64,000 nucleotides of DNA from an uncultured Haliea sp. GTDB lineage: Bacteria > Pseudomonadota > Gammaproteobacteria > Pseudomonadales > Halieaceae. Numbering within the stretch: position 1 is the stretch's first letter; each line of letters starts with the position of its first letter. Positions 47,873-56,660 of this stretch are shown here, in pieces. Below the pieces are notes generated by a model that made no database searches, was not told where the DNA came from, and saw only the letters and a list, made by a program, of their open reading frames with translations. A program made the position numbers and the translations under genes. Where the stretch lies: NCBI GenBank assembly GCA_913061145.1, contig CAJXUQ010000010.1, positions 50,136 to 114,135 of the forward strand. Direction: 5' to 3'.

Positions 47873-47936
47873 ATTGATCTCCACCGGGCTGTGTAAAAGC
47901 GGGTGGAACACGCAGATTACTTGAGAGGAAACAGAC

Positions 47937-48206
47937 ATGGCTTTAGAAGCTGCAAAAAAAGCAGAAATCGTAAAAGAGTACCAGACGAGCGAGAGTGATA
48001 CCGGATCGCCCGAAGTTCAGGTCGCGTTGCTGACAGCCAACATTATCCAGCTGCAGGACCACTTCCAGGCGCACAAGCACGATCACCACTCACGCCGCGG
48101 CCTGATCCGCATGGTAAACCAGCGTCGCAAGCTGCTGGATTACCTGAAGCGCAAGGATGTGACGCGCTACGCCGAGCTGATCAAGCGACTGGGTCTGCGT
48201 CGATAA
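47937..48206 (+). CDS. rpsO: 30S ribosomal protein S15
   Basis: Primary-binding 30S protein of 89 aa, the standard length. It has [43 protein letters not shown] and [18 protein letters not shown] Shine-Dalgarno. Placed between truB and pnp as in all gammaproteobacteria. S15 usually represses its own translation through its leader. Confidence 0.98.
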   Translation: MALEAAKKAEIVKEYQTSESDTGSPEVQVALLTANIIQLQDHFQAHKHDHHSRRGLIRMVNQRRKLLDYLKRKDVTRYAELIKRLGLRR

Positions 48207-48218
48207 GCGGTACCACAT

Positions 48219-48239
48219 ACCGGGGCCCTGTGCCCCGGT
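48219..48239 (+). terminator. rpsO-pnp intergenic hairpin
   Basis: ACCGGGGC (48219-48226) pairs perfectly with GCCCCGGT (48232-48239) over a CCTGT loop. It lacks a T-run. In E. coli the corresponding region holds the rpsO terminator and the RNase III-processed pnp leader hairpin, so this may serve processing or partial termination. Confidence 0.6.
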
Positions 48240-48266
48240 TGTCATATTCAGCATTGGAGAAATAAT

Positions 48267-50396
48267 GTGAATCCAGTTAGAAAGACCTTCCAGTACGGTG
48301 GCCAGACAGTCACCCTGGAAACGGGTCGTATTGCCAGGCAGGCAACCGGCGCGGTTCTGGTTACCGTCGAAAACACCTCGGTTCTGGTTACGGTTGTGGC
48401 GGAAAAAAGCGCCAAGCCGGGCCAGCCCTTCTTCCCCCTTGCCGTGCACTACACGGAAAAGGCTTACGCGGTCGGCAAGATCCCCGGCGGCTTCTTCAAG
48501 CGCGAAGCACGCCCCAGCGAAAAGGAAACCCTTACCTCACGACTCATCGACCGCCCCATCCGGCCGCTGTTTCCCGATGGCTTCATGAATGAAGTGCAGG
48601 TGATCTGCACGGTGATGTCTGCGGACAAGCACATCGATCCCGATATACCTGCGATGATCGGTACCTCGGCGGCGCTGGCCATTTCCGGCTGCCCGTTCAA
48701 TGGCCCGATTGGCGGCGCGCGCGTCGGCTTCAACGAGAGCACCGGCTACATGCTCAACCCCACCTATGACCAGCTGAAGGACAGCAAGCTGGACATGGTT
48801 GTGGCAGGCACCGAGCATGCGGTACTGATGGTCGAGTCTGAAGCGAAGGAGCTGTCGGAAGACCAGATGCTGGGTGCCGTACTGTTTGCCCACCAGGAAA
48901 TGCAGGTGGTGATCCAGGCCATTCGCGATCTGGCTGCCGAAGCCGGCAAGCCGCGTTGGGACTGGCAGCCGCCGGCGGTGAATGAAGAGCTCACCGCTGC
49001 CGTTGAGGCACAGGTCAAGGCGGAGCTGGGCGAGGCCTACCGTATCACCGAAAAAGCGCTGCGTTACGAGCGCGTTGCCGAGGTGCGCAAGGCCTGTGTG
49101 GCGGCCCTGGCCGTTGAGGGCGGGCCGTCCGAGGACGACATCAAGGACGTCTTCAAGGCCGTCGAGAAGAACCTGGTGCGCAAGCGTATCCTCGCTGGCG
49201 AACCGCGTATTGACGGTCGTGATACACGCACCGTGCGGGCCATTGCCTGCGAAACCGATATCCTGCCCAAGGTGCACGGCTCTGCGCTGTTCACCCGTGG
49301 CGAGACCCAGGCTATTGGTGCGGTTACCCTGGGCTCGACCCGGGACTCACAGATCATCGACGCACTGGAAGGCGAGCGCCGTGATCCCTTCATGCTGCAC
49401 TATAACTTCCCTCCCTACTCGGTAGGTGAAGCGGGCCGCGTGGGCTTCACCAGCCGTCGCGAAATAGGCCACGGACGCCTGGCGCGCCGCGGCCTGGCCG
49501 CTGTGCTGCCGAACAGCGAGGACTTCCCCTACACCATCCGTGTGGTGTCGGAGATTACCGAATCCAACGGCTCCAGCTCGATGGCCTCGGTGTGTGTGGG
49601 CTCCATGGCCATGATGGCGGCCGGTGTGCCACTGAGCGCGCCGGTGGCCGGTATCGCCATGGGCCTGGTCAAGGACGGCAACCAGTTCGCGGTACTGACC
49701 GATATCCTGGGTGACGAAGATCACCTGGGCGATATGGATTTCAAGGTTGCCGGTACGGCAGCGGGTATCACCGCCCTGCAAATGGATATCAAGATCGAAG
49801 GTATCAATGAGCAGATCATGGAGATTGCCCTGCAGCAGGCGCAACAGGCTCGCCTGCATATCCTTGGCCAGATGAACGCTGTGCTGGCCGAGCCACGTCA
49901 GGTGCTCTCGGACAACGCGCCGAGCATGCTCACCCTGAAAGTCGATTCCGACAAGATCCGCGACATTATCGGCAAGGGCGGTGCGACCATTCGCGCCATC
50001 ACCGAGGCCTCGGGTGCTACCGTTGATATCGACGATGACGGCACGGTCCGCGTCTTCGGTCAGGACAAGGCGGCCCGCGACAAGGCGGTGGCCATGATTG
50101 AAGAGATCACGGCCGAAGCCGAAGTGGGTGCAGTCTACAAGGGCACCGTCGCGCGCATTGTTGATTTCGGTGCCTTCGTCAACATCCTGCCGGGCAAGGA
50201 TGGTCTGGTACACATCTCGCAGATCGCCCACCAGCGCGTCGAGAACGTGTCCGACTACCTGAAGGAAGGCCAGGAAGTGGAAGTGAAGGTGCTGGATGTC
50301 GACCAGCGCGGCCGTATCAAGCTGTCCATCAAGGAATTGCTTGAAGACGATGCCGGCGCCGATGCTGAAAGCGGCACCTCCTCCGACGAGGGCTGA
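48267..50396 (+). CDS. pnp: Polyribonucleotide nucleotidyltransferase (PNPase)
   Basis: Phosphorolytic 3'-5' exoribonuclease and degradosome component. The 709-aa protein has the first RNase PH domain, a helical linker, the catalytic second RNase PH domain ([35 protein letters not shown]), a KH domain ([20 protein letters not shown]) and an S1 domain ([20 protein letters not shown]). GTG start 48267 with GGAGA upstream. PNPase and its partners also influence stability of Hfq-bound small RNAs. Confidence 0.98.
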   Translation: MNPVRKTFQYGGQTVTLETGRIARQATGAVLVTVENTSVLVTVVAEKSAKPGQPFFPLAVHYTEKAYAVGKIPGGFFKREARPSEKETLTSRLIDRPIRPLFPDGFMNEVQVICTVMSADKHIDPDIPAMIGTSAALAISGCPFNGPIGGARVGFNESTGYMLNPTYDQLKDSKLDMVVAGTEHAVLMVESEAKELSEDQMLGAVLFAHQEMQVVIQAIRDLAAEAGKPRWDWQPPAVNEELTAAVEAQVKAELGEAYRITEKALRYERVAEVRKACVAALAVEGGPSEDDIKDVFKAVEKNLVRKRILAGEPRIDGRDTRTVRAIACETDILPKVHGSALFTRGETQAIGAVTLGSTRDSQIIDALEGERRDPFMLHYNFPPYSVGEAGRVGFTSRREIGHGRLARRGLAAVLPNSEDFPYTIRVVSEITESNGSSSMASVCVGSMAMMAAGVPLSAPVAGIAMGLVKDGNQFAVLTDILGDEDHLGDMDFKVAGTAAGITALQMDIKIEGINEQIMEIALQQAQQARLHILGQMNAVLAEPRQVLSDNAPSMLTLKVDSDKIRDIIGKGGATIRAITEASGATVDIDDDGTVRVFGQDKAARDKAVAMIEEITAEAEVGAVYKGTVARIVDFGAFVNILPGKDGLVHISQIAHQRVENVSDYLKEGQEVEVKVLDVDQRGRIKLSIKELLEDDAGADAESGTSSDEG

Positions 50397-50413
50397 CCCG
50401 CAAGCACCGGGAC

Positions 50414-50438
50414 AAGGGCGCTTCGGCGCCCTTTTTTG
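50414..50438 (+). terminator. Strong intrinsic terminator after pnp
   Basis: AAGGGCGC-TTCG-GCGCCC followed by TTTTTT: an 8-bp GC-rich stem with a stable TTCG tetraloop, ending the translation operon just before the convergent permease gene. Confidence 0.95.
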
Positions 50439-50463
50439 TGCCCAACAGTTTGCCTGGCCACGT

Positions 50464-51846
50464 CTACCAGAGGCTGGCGACGGCCATACAGGTGAGCACC
50501 GCCAGCACCGGTATCACGACCGTGACAACACCCATGTCGCGGTAGGCTTCGCGGTGCGTCAGCCCGGTGATGGTCAGCGTGGCGACCACGGCTCCCGAGT
50601 GGGGCAGGGAGTCGAAGCCACCGGCGGCGATCGTGGCGAGGCGGTGCAGTGTCGCCGGCGCGATGCCCATGTTCAGGTAGCCCTCTGCCATGGTGGACAT
50701 GAATATCTGCAGGCCGCCCGAGGCAGACCCCGTGATGGCTGAAATCACACTGATGGAGGTGAACATGGACAGCAGCGGAGGCAGGCTGGAGTCCAGCATG
50801 ACGCCAGTGAACTGGGCAAAGCCCTGGGTTTGCGTGACCACGCCGGCGAAACCGATCACGGCGGCGGTATTGATGAGCGGGATGATGGCATCCTGCGTGC
50901 CCTCGCCGATACTGTGCAGGGCGTGGCGACGTACTGCCGGGAACATGAGCACGGTCAGCAGGGTGCCGGCAAACAGCGCCAGGCTGGGCCAGATCACGGG
51001 CTGTGCATTGGCGAAAGCCAGCAGCGTGTAGGCGCTGCTGTCGCCCTCCCCCAGGAATGCGGTGAGCATCCGCGGGAGCAGGATTGCCCCCAGGACCAGA
51101 ACCGGTGGCAGCAGTGCCAGTGTCCAGTGCGGGTAGCTCGCTTCGCCGGGGTCCTCGGCGAGGTGCCGGTCACGCGGCCCGGCGACAAAGCCCTCGCCAT
51201 TCGCGGTGGCCCGCAGGCGCTGACTTTCCAGATACCACATGCCCAGGCCGAACATCAGGGCGCTGGCCAGAATGCCGAGCCAGCCGCCAGCGAACAGGTC
51301 GGTGCCCAATGCAACAGAGGAGATGACGTTGTGGATGGACGGGGTGCCAGGCAGTGCGGTCAGTGTGAATGTCCCCGCGCCGAGTGCGAGGGCGGCACAG
51401 AACAGTCTCTTGGGAATATTGGCCTGCTGCAGCAGTTTGATGCCCAGTGGATACATGGCGAAAATCACGACAAACACCACCACACCGCCGTAGGTGAGCA
51501 GTGCCGTTGCCAGCACCGTAATCCACAGCGCACGGCTTGGTCCCAGTTTACGGACCATGGCGAGGGCGATACTGGACGCTGCGTGACTGTCTCCCATGAC
51601 CCGGCCGAACATGGCACCAGCAGCGAACAGCAGGAAAAACCTGCCCGCAAAGGTAAACGCGCCCAGTGGGCCGAAGGCGAAGTATTCCCCCAGGCCCTCC
51701 GCCAGAGGCAGGCCATTGCTGACAATTACTACACCCGCGCTGAGCAACGCGGCGAAAACGATATTGATACCGCGCAGAGCCAGCCAGATGAGCAGTGACA
51801 GTGCGACGAGAAGCCCGGCGTAGCCGAGAGTGCTGCTGAGAGCCAT
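50464..51846 (-). CDS. GntP-family permease (gluconate/organic-acid transporter-like)
   Basis: The 460-aa inner-membrane protein has about 12 hydrophobic segments. It carries GntP-type sequence such as FTLTALPGTPSIHNVI, GAMFGRVMGDSHAASSIA, ISVISAITGSASGGLQIF and the C-terminal GGFDSLPHSGAVVATL. Family members import gluconate or other hydroxy-acids by proton symport; the exact substrate is not fixed. ATG 51846. Its leader carries an AAnAAnAA motif overlapping the Shine-Dalgarno (separate entry), suggesting catabolite control by Hfq/Crc. Lies downstream of panC on the same strand. Confidence 0.9.
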   Translation of the reverse strand: MALSSTLGYAGLLVALSLLIWLALRGINIVFAALLSAGVVIVSNGLPLAEGLGEYFAFGPLGAFTFAGRFFLLFAAGAMFGRVMGDSHAASSIALAMVRKLGPSRALWITVLATALLTYGGVVVFVVIFAMYPLGIKLLQQANIPKRLFCAALALGAGTFTLTALPGTPSIHNVISSVALGTDLFAGGWLGILASALMFGLGMWYLESQRLRATANGEGFVAGPRDRHLAEDPGEASYPHWTLALLPPVLVLGAILLPRMLTAFLGEGDSSAYTLLAFANAQPVIWPSLALFAGTLLTVLMFPAVRRHALHSIGEGTQDAIIPLINTAAVIGFAGVVTQTQGFAQFTGVMLDSSLPPLLSMFTSISVISAITGSASGGLQIFMSTMAEGYLNMGIAPATLHRLATIAAGGFDSLPHSGAVVATLTITGLTHREAYRDMGVVTVVIPVLAVLTCMAVASLW

Positions 51847-51854
51847 GCGAGAGG

Positions 51855-51866
51855 TCCCTTGTTATT
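51855..51866 (-). promoter_or_regulatory. Hfq/Crc-type A-rich motif overlapping the permease Shine-Dalgarno
   Basis: On the minus strand AATAACAA (51866-51859) runs directly into AAGGGA (51860-51855), the Shine-Dalgarno, which lies 8 nt before the ATG. AAnAAnAA at the ribosome-binding site is the known signature of mRNAs repressed by Hfq-Crc in Pseudomonas. The same AATAACAA string recurs in the CrcZ-like RNA at 56398-56650. Confidence 0.6.
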
Positions 51867-51939
51867 ATCGTCCGTGTCGCAGTATATCCCCAGGCCCGCG
51901 CGGGGTAGGAATGTCGGCGTCAGTGGTTCGCGCAGGTGT

Positions 51940-52824
51940 TCAGGGTGAGGCGAGCATGCCCCAGTCGGAGACGGGGTTCAGGGTGAGCCTGACGTTGTCG
52001 ATCAGGCGTGTGGAACCCAGCCGCGCGGCCGCGAGAATAGCGATCTCTTCGGTGTTTTCGTTCACCGCACGCAGTGTGCGAGCATCGCGAATGGCGAAGT
52101 AATCCGGTTCGAACCCGGCCTGCAACAGTTGCATGCGGGCGTGGGATTCAAGCTGCAGGAAATTGTCGAAGCCGCAGGCAACCGCGTCGCGGCAGCTGAC
52201 CAGCGTGGCGTGGATCAACGGTGCCAGCTTGCGCTGCTCCTCCGACAGGTAGCCATTGCGCGAACTCTTCGCCAGGCCATCGGTATCCCGCGCGGTGGCA
52301 ACACCTTCAATCTGGATCGGCATGCACAGGTCGGTGACCATCTTGCGGATGATGGTGAGTTGCTGGAAATCCTTTTCGCCGAACACCGCCACATCCGGCT
52401 GTACGATGTTGAACAGTTTGCTGACCACGGTGGTCACGCCGGTAAAGTGGCCCGGCCGGCTGCTGCCACACAGGGTTTCCGACAGGTCCGGTACCTGCAC
52501 CTGGGTTTGCAGTGCCATGCCCTCGGGATACATTTCCTCGACGTCGGGCAGAAACAGGTGTTGCACGCCCTCGCTGAAGAGCTTTTCCTTGTCGGCAGCC
52601 AGTGTGCGCGGGTAAGCGTCGAGGTCCTCGTTGGGGCCAAACTGCAGCGGATTGACGAATATGCTGACGACAACGACATCGGCGAGCGTGCGCGCCCGGC
52701 GCACCAGTTCAAGGTGGCCCTCATGCAGATTGCCCATGGTGGGCACGAAGGCAATGCGCTGGCCCTGTTGGCGGCAGCTCCGCAGGGCGGATTGCAGCGG
52801 TGCTATGGCAGTGTACGTTCGCAT
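51940..52824 (-). CDS. panC: Pantothenate synthetase
   Basis: Ligates pantoate and beta-alanine with ATP in coenzyme A synthesis. The 294-aa protein has VPTMGNLHEGHLELVRRA (HxGH motif), VVVSIFVNPLQFGPNEDL, FGEKDFQQLTIIRKM and the KMSKS-like KSSRNGYLS. ATG 52824 gives the family-like N-terminus; an in-frame start 13 codons earlier is possible. A 229-bp gap with no evident feature separates it from panB, unlike the tighter linkage in many relatives. Confidence 0.97.
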   Translation of the reverse strand: MRTYTAIAPLQSALRSCRQQGQRIAFVPTMGNLHEGHLELVRRARTLADVVVVSIFVNPLQFGPNEDLDAYPRTLAADKEKLFSEGVQHLFLPDVEEMYPEGMALQTQVQVPDLSETLCGSSRPGHFTGVTTVVSKLFNIVQPDVAVFGEKDFQQLTIIRKMVTDLCMPIQIEGVATARDTDGLAKSSRNGYLSEEQRKLAPLIHATLVSCRDAVACGFDNFLQLESHARMQLLQAGFEPDYFAIRDARTLRAVNENTEEIAILAAARLGSTRLIDNVRLTLNPVSDWGMLASP

Positions 52825-53053
52825 ATCTACATGACCCCCGAAACACGGTAAAGGGTGACGCAAGACCGGAACTAGCTGGTCGTTATGGGCCGCAGATGGT
52901 TACCCATCGACGAGCGGACGGGCAGTATGCCCCAAGCGCACACACCCGGCAATGGATCGAAATCAAAAGTCTGGACGATTTTGTTACCTGCGGAAGCAGG
53001 TTGAGGTGAGGGTAACACCGCTGTTACACAGGCCTGTGGTGGCGCGGCATGGC

Positions 53054-53854
53054 TCAGCTGTAGCTGTGTTCTTCACGTGGGTAGGCACCGGATTTGACGG
53101 CCTGCACAAAGGCGGCGAGCGCTTCCTGTATGCTGTTGCTGCCGGCCATGAAATTCTGCACGAAGCGCGCGCTGTGGCTGGAAAGTCCAAGCATATCGTG
53201 CATGACCAGCACCTGCGCGTCCGTGCCTGCGCCGGCCCCGATACCGATGACCGGGATATCCAGCTTGTCGCTGATGTCCGTGGCCAGGTGGGAGGGCACG
53301 CATTCCAGCACCAGCAGGCTGGCGCCCGCGTCCTGGATTTCGACCGCATCGGCGAGAATGGACTTGGCTTCCTTGGGCGTGCGCCCCTGCACGCGGAAGC
53401 CGCCCAGCGCATTGACTGACTGTGGCGTCAGCCCCAGGTGCGCACAGACCGGTATGCCGCGCTCCACGAGCATGGAAATGGTGTCGGAAAGCCAGGTACC
53501 GCCCTCCAGCTTCACCATCTGCGCGCCAGCCTGCATCAGCCGGGTGGCATTGGCCATTGCCTGCTCGGGCGTGCTGTAGCTCATGAAGGGCATGTCCGCG
53601 ATCACCAGAGACTCCGGTGCACCACGCACCACACATTCCGTGTGGTAGACCATATGATCCACGGATACCGGAATGGTGCTGTCGTGGCCCTGCAGCACCA
53701 TGCCCAGCGAATCGCCTACCAGAATGGTTTCAGCGCCCGCCTCGGATACCAGCCGGGAGAAGGTGGCATCGTACGCGGTGATGCACACAAACTTTTCCCC
53801 GGCGGCCTTCATTTTGTCGAGGGTGCTGATGGTGATCTTGCCCATGCGCTGCAC
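53054..53854 (-). CDS. panB: 3-methyl-2-oxobutanoate hydroxymethyltransferase
   Basis: Adds a hydroxymethyl group from methylene-tetrahydrofolate to ketoisovalerate, the first committed step to pantothenate. The 266-aa TIM barrel has ITAYDATFSRL, VGDSLGMVLQGHDST, CAHLGLTPQSVN and LVLECVPSHLA. GTG 53854 shares a base with the TAG of the upstream kinase gene; ATG 53845 is an alternative three codons later. Ends PREEHSYS, matching relatives. Confidence 0.97.
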   Translation of the reverse strand: MQRMGKITISTLDKMKAAGEKFVCITAYDATFSRLVSEAGAETILVGDSLGMVLQGHDSTIPVSVDHMVYHTECVVRGAPESLVIADMPFMSYSTPEQAMANATRLMQAGAQMVKLEGGTWLSDTISMLVERGIPVCAHLGLTPQSVNALGGFRVQGRTPKEAKSILADAVEIQDAGASLLVLECVPSHLATDISDKLDIPVIGIGAGAGTDAQVLVMHDMLGLSSHSARFVQNFMAGSNSIQEALAAFVQAVKSGAYPREEHSYS

Positions 53855-54537
53855 TATCCAAAGAACGTGGGATTGAAGTAATGGCGGCCGCTGCGGATGT
53901 CCAGCAGGTAGTCGACCAGGTGCCGGTAATCATCCTCGCCCTGGGCGAGGTCGATTTCGCTGGCGTTGACGATAAGTAAAGGAGCTTCATCGTAATACAG
54001 AAAAAACTCACTGTACACTTCGTTCAGGCGCTCCAGATAGTCGCGTTCGATCGCTCTTTCATGCTCGATACCGCGTTGGTGAATGCGGTCGAGAAGGATG
54101 TCCGTGGGTGCCTGCAGGTAGATGACGAGGTCCGGCGTGGGTGGCTCGATACGCAGTTGCTCGTAGACTCGCTGGTACAGCTGGAACTCGTCACTGTCGA
54201 GATTGACCCGCGCGAACAGCGGGTCCTTCTCGATCAGGAAATCAGACACCCGGGATTCGGCGAAAATGTCGCCCTGTCGCAGGTCGTTGATTTTCTGCGC
54301 GCGCTGAAACAGGAAGAAGAGCTGGGTGGCGAGCGCCGCGTGGCGCTGGTTGCCATAGAAACGTTCGAGGAACGGATTCTGGTGCGCCTCTTCCAGCAGC
54401 ATGGGATAGCCAAAGGTTGCCGCCAGGCGGCTCGCCAGGGTGGTTTTACCAACGCCGATCGGCCCCTCAACGGCAATGTAGCCCGGTGGCGTGCGGCCCT
54501 TCAGGTCGACGCCAGTGGTGGGGGTGTCTGTACTCAA
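53854..54537 (-). CDS. Deoxynucleoside kinase (dAK/dGK family)
   Basis: The 227-aa P-loop kinase has YIAVEGPIGVGKTTLASRLA, the DIFAESRVSDFLIEKD specificity region, LVIYLQAPTDILLDRI and RGIEHERAIERDYL (the lid). It resembles deoxyadenosine/deoxyguanosine kinases that salvage deoxynucleosides. Start chosen as TTG 54537 overlapping the folK stop (TTGA); the longer frame overlaps folK. It sits inside the pcnB-folK-panB-panC run, between folK and panB. Confidence 0.92.
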   Translation of the reverse strand: MSTDTPTTGVDLKGRTPPGYIAVEGPIGVGKTTLASRLAATFGYPMLLEEAHQNPFLERFYGNQRHAALATQLFFLFQRAQKINDLRQGDIFAESRVSDFLIEKDPLFARVNLDSDEFQLYQRVYEQLRIEPPTPDLVIYLQAPTDILLDRIHQRGIEHERAIERDYLERLNEVYSEFFLYYDEAPLLIVNASEIDLAQGEDDYRHLVDYLLDIRSGRHYFNPTFFG

Positions 54538-55061
54538 GGTCCGGGCTCCCGTGTGTCCTGCAAATGATAGTCCAGCGTGACCGCGCTGCGCGTCAGGCCG
54601 GTGGCCGGGCACTGGGCCAGCAGGGTTGCCAGCGAGCCGAGTCCGGGTACCACAAGGCCGTCCGGGTAAATATCGAGGAGAGGATAAAGGACGAAGTGAC
54701 GTTCCGCCATGCCCGGGTGGGGAACCTGTAGCCTCGGCAGGCGGATCTGCTCTGCGCCGTACAGCAGGATATCGAGGTCCAGTGTGCGTGGCCCCCAGCG
54801 CACGGTGCGCTCGCGGCCCTGTGCCCGTTCAATGTCCTGCAGCGCATTGAGCAGGGGGAGTGGGCCCAGCGCTGTGCGCACCATGAGTACGGCGTTCAGG
54901 TAGTCGGGCTGCTGCCCCGGGCCCACGGCGGCACTGGCATAGACGCCGGAGCCGGCAGTGATGTGCGTTCCAGGCAGCCTGCGAATGGCATCGACCGCTA
55001 TTTGCAGCTGCCGCGCGGGGTCGCCGAGGTTGCTGCCCAGCGCGATACAGGCGTCGGGCAT
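54534..55061 (-). CDS. folK: 2-amino-4-hydroxy-6-hydroxymethyldihydropteridine pyrophosphokinase
   Basis: Activates the folate pterin precursor with ATP, immediately before the FolP step encoded at 19284-20177. The 175-aa protein has CIALGSNLGDPARQL, VGPGQQPDYLNAV and the signature RWGPRTLDLDILLYG. The ATG shares one base with the pcnB stop (TGATG). Confidence 0.96.
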   Translation of the reverse strand: MPDACIALGSNLGDPARQLQIAVDAIRRLPGTHITAGSGVYASAAVGPGQQPDYLNAVLMVRTALGPLPLLNALQDIERAQGRERTVRWGPRTLDLDILLYGAEQIRLPRLQVPHPGMAERHFVLYPLLDIYPDGLVVPGLGSLATLLAQCPATGLTRSAVTLDYHLQDTREPGP

Positions 55062-56374
55062 CAGGGCGAGGGCGGGCGCCGTTTGCGCGGGCGCCGCCGG
55101 CGCGCACGGCCGCTGCCGTCGTCCCCCGCGTCGCTGGGCGTTTCCAGCATCGGCAGATTCTGGTTCTCGGGGCGCTCCTGGAATTCGGTCCAGAATTCGC
55201 CCACCCCACCGGTGTCCTCTCCAGCCTCCTCACGCAACAGCAGGAAATCGTACGCGGCGCGGAAGCGGCGGTTTTGCAGCAGTTCGCGTGCCTTGCGGCT
55301 GTCGCCTCGCTGCAGGCGAAGCTGGAATTCCCAGATTTCGCGCATGGGCTGGCTGAAGCGGCGCGGAATGGCAATGGTGGCTACCGCGCTGGCGATCACC
55401 TGCTGCGCGGCGCTGTGCATGGCCGGCACGGGGGGCTCACCGCGCTCGCGCAGTTGTGCCGCAAGTCTGCTGGTCACGGGCCACAGCAGGGCGGCCAGCA
55501 GGAACGCCGGGGTAACGGGCTTCTCCGCCTTGATCCGCGTATCAGTGCTGCGCATCGCGGCCCTGACCAGCGCCATGGCGGTCGGGTCCCGTCGCAGTGC
55601 TTCATCGCTCTCGGGGAACAGATACACCAGCAAGTCGTGTTCCAGTAATGCATCAAAGGTACGCTCGGCGTAGCCGGACAGGAACAGCTTGAGAAACTCA
55701 TCGAACAGTCGCGCGGAGGGAATTTCACGCAGCAGGGAGGCGCAGCGGGGAATGGCGGCAGCCGTCTCGCTGTCCACACCGAATTGGAGCTTGGCGGCAA
55801 ACCGCGCCACCCGCAGCATCCGCACCGGATCTTCGCGGAAGCGCTGTTCCGGGTCACCAATGATGCACACGCTGCGCCGTTCGAGGTCCTGCATGCCGTG
55901 CACGTGATCGTAGACAGCGAAGCTGGCGGCATCGTAGTACAGCGCATTCACGGTCAGGTCGCGGCGCACGGCGTCCTCTTCCAGGGTACCGAACACGTTG
56001 TCGCGCAATAGCAGGCCCTGTTCGGACCGGTGGGAGGGGCCCTTGACCTTGCCTGAGCGCGCTGGTGGCTCACCATCGTGATGGCCGCGGAACGTGGTGA
56101 CTTCAATGATTTCGCGGCCCATGCGCACATGCACGATGCGGAACCGGCGGCCGATGATGCGCGAGCCGCGAAACAGGGCATGTACTTCTTCGGGGGTAGC
56201 ATCGGTGGCGACGTCGAAGTCTTTGGGGTGCCCGCCGAGCAGCAAGTCGCGCACGGCGCCACCCACGAGGTAGGCCTCATGGTCTGCCTGGCGCAGTCTC
56301 GCCATGACTTTCAGGGCGCCGTCGCTGATGTTCTTGCGGGATATACAGTGTTGGTCCCTGGGAATGACCTTCAA
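55061..56374 (-). CDS. pcnB: Poly(A) polymerase I
   Basis: Adds 3' poly(A) tails that promote RNA decay. The 437-aa class II nucleotidyltransferase has YLVGGAVRDLLLGGHPKDFDV with the catalytic Asp pair, RRFRIVHVRMG, RRDLTVNALYYD and EDPVRMLRVARFAAKL. A basic C-terminal tail (RARRRRPRKRRPP) is typical of PcnB. The start appears to be TTG 56374, giving MKVIPRDQHCISRKNIS; E. coli pcnB also uses a non-AUG start (AUU), and low PcnB expression is normal. It lies just downstream of the CrcZ-like RNA. Confidence 0.96.
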   Translation of the reverse strand: MKVIPRDQHCISRKNISDGALKVMARLRQADHEAYLVGGAVRDLLLGGHPKDFDVATDATPEEVHALFRGSRIIGRRFRIVHVRMGREIIEVTTFRGHHDGEPPARSGKVKGPSHRSEQGLLLRDNVFGTLEEDAVRRDLTVNALYYDAASFAVYDHVHGMQDLERRSVCIIGDPEQRFREDPVRMLRVARFAAKLQFGVDSETAAAIPRCASLLREIPSARLFDEFLKLFLSGYAERTFDALLEHDLLVYLFPESDEALRRDPTAMALVRAAMRSTDTRIKAEKPVTPAFLLAALLWPVTSRLAAQLRERGEPPVPAMHSAAQQVIASAVATIAIPRRFSQPMREIWEFQLRLQRGDSRKARELLQNRRFRAAYDFLLLREEAGEDTGGVGEFWTEFQERPENQNLPMLETPSDAGDDGSGRARRRRPRKRRPPSP

Positions 56375-56397
56375 GCGGGAGTTGCCTTTTGCGATGG

Positions 56398-56435
56398 AAA
56401 AACAGCGGCCAGTTTAGCACAGGCGAAAAGCTGTG
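56398..56435 (-). terminator. Candidate terminator of the CrcZ-like RNA
   Basis: Reading the minus strand, ACAGC (56434-56430) pairs with GCTGT (56406-56402), and an inner GCC/GGC pairing (56424-56422 with 56410-56408) extends the stem. A run of five T follows (56402-56398). The stem is interrupted by an asymmetric bulge, so strength is uncertain. It ends 23 bp before the pcnB start. Confidence 0.5.
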
Positions 56436-56482
56436 GTCTTCAGGGTTTGAGGGCGTATGCAAGCGACAGGGAAGACAGTTGT

Positions 56483-56593
56483 CTTCCCCATCCAGGTCAC
56501 AAACGAATCGTTATTGTTATGCGGGCGCCGTTGTTCTTATAGCGGCTTCTGAGCCTGGAAATCGAAGGGGAAGAAACCTTCCCCATCCAGGTC
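56483..56593 (-). repeat. Tandem ~95-nt duplication within the small RNA
   Basis: The 16-mer GACCTGGATGGGGAAG occurs at 56593-56578 and again at 56498-56483 (minus strand), 95 nt apart. Each copy runs into a hairpin: GGGGAAG/CTTCCCC with a 4-nt loop (56584-56567) and GGGAAGAC/GTCTTCCC with a 4-nt loop (56488-56469). The stems differ in sequence but keep pairing. The A-rich motifs upstream repeat with nearly the same spacing. Confidence 0.85.
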
Positions 56594-56660
56594 CACAGTG
56601 TCTCTGTTATTGTTATTAGGGCAAGGGTGTTATTGTTATTGTTGCTGCCGGGCGGAATAA

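Larger units (their letters stand above)
56398..56650 (-). ncRNA. CrcZ-like Hfq/Crc-sequestering small RNA (predicted)
   Basis: The gap between cbrB and pcnB is exactly where Pseudomonas encodes CrcZ. A sigma54 promoter predicts a start near 56650 and a T-run ends the transcript near 56398, giving about 250 nt. It contains four AAnAAnAA motifs: AACAATAACAATAACA (56643-56628), AATAACAATAACA (56617-56605), AAGAACAA (56538-56531) and AACAATAA (56518-56511). The RNA consists of two copies of a roughly 95-nt unit: two A-rich motifs, then the block GACCTGGATGGGGAAG, then a hairpin. CrcZ is transcribed under CbrAB control and titrates Hfq (with Crc) from target mRNAs when preferred carbon sources run out. 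Shorter than the roughly 400-nt Pseudomonas RNA. No protein-coding frame competes for the region. Confidence 0.8.
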
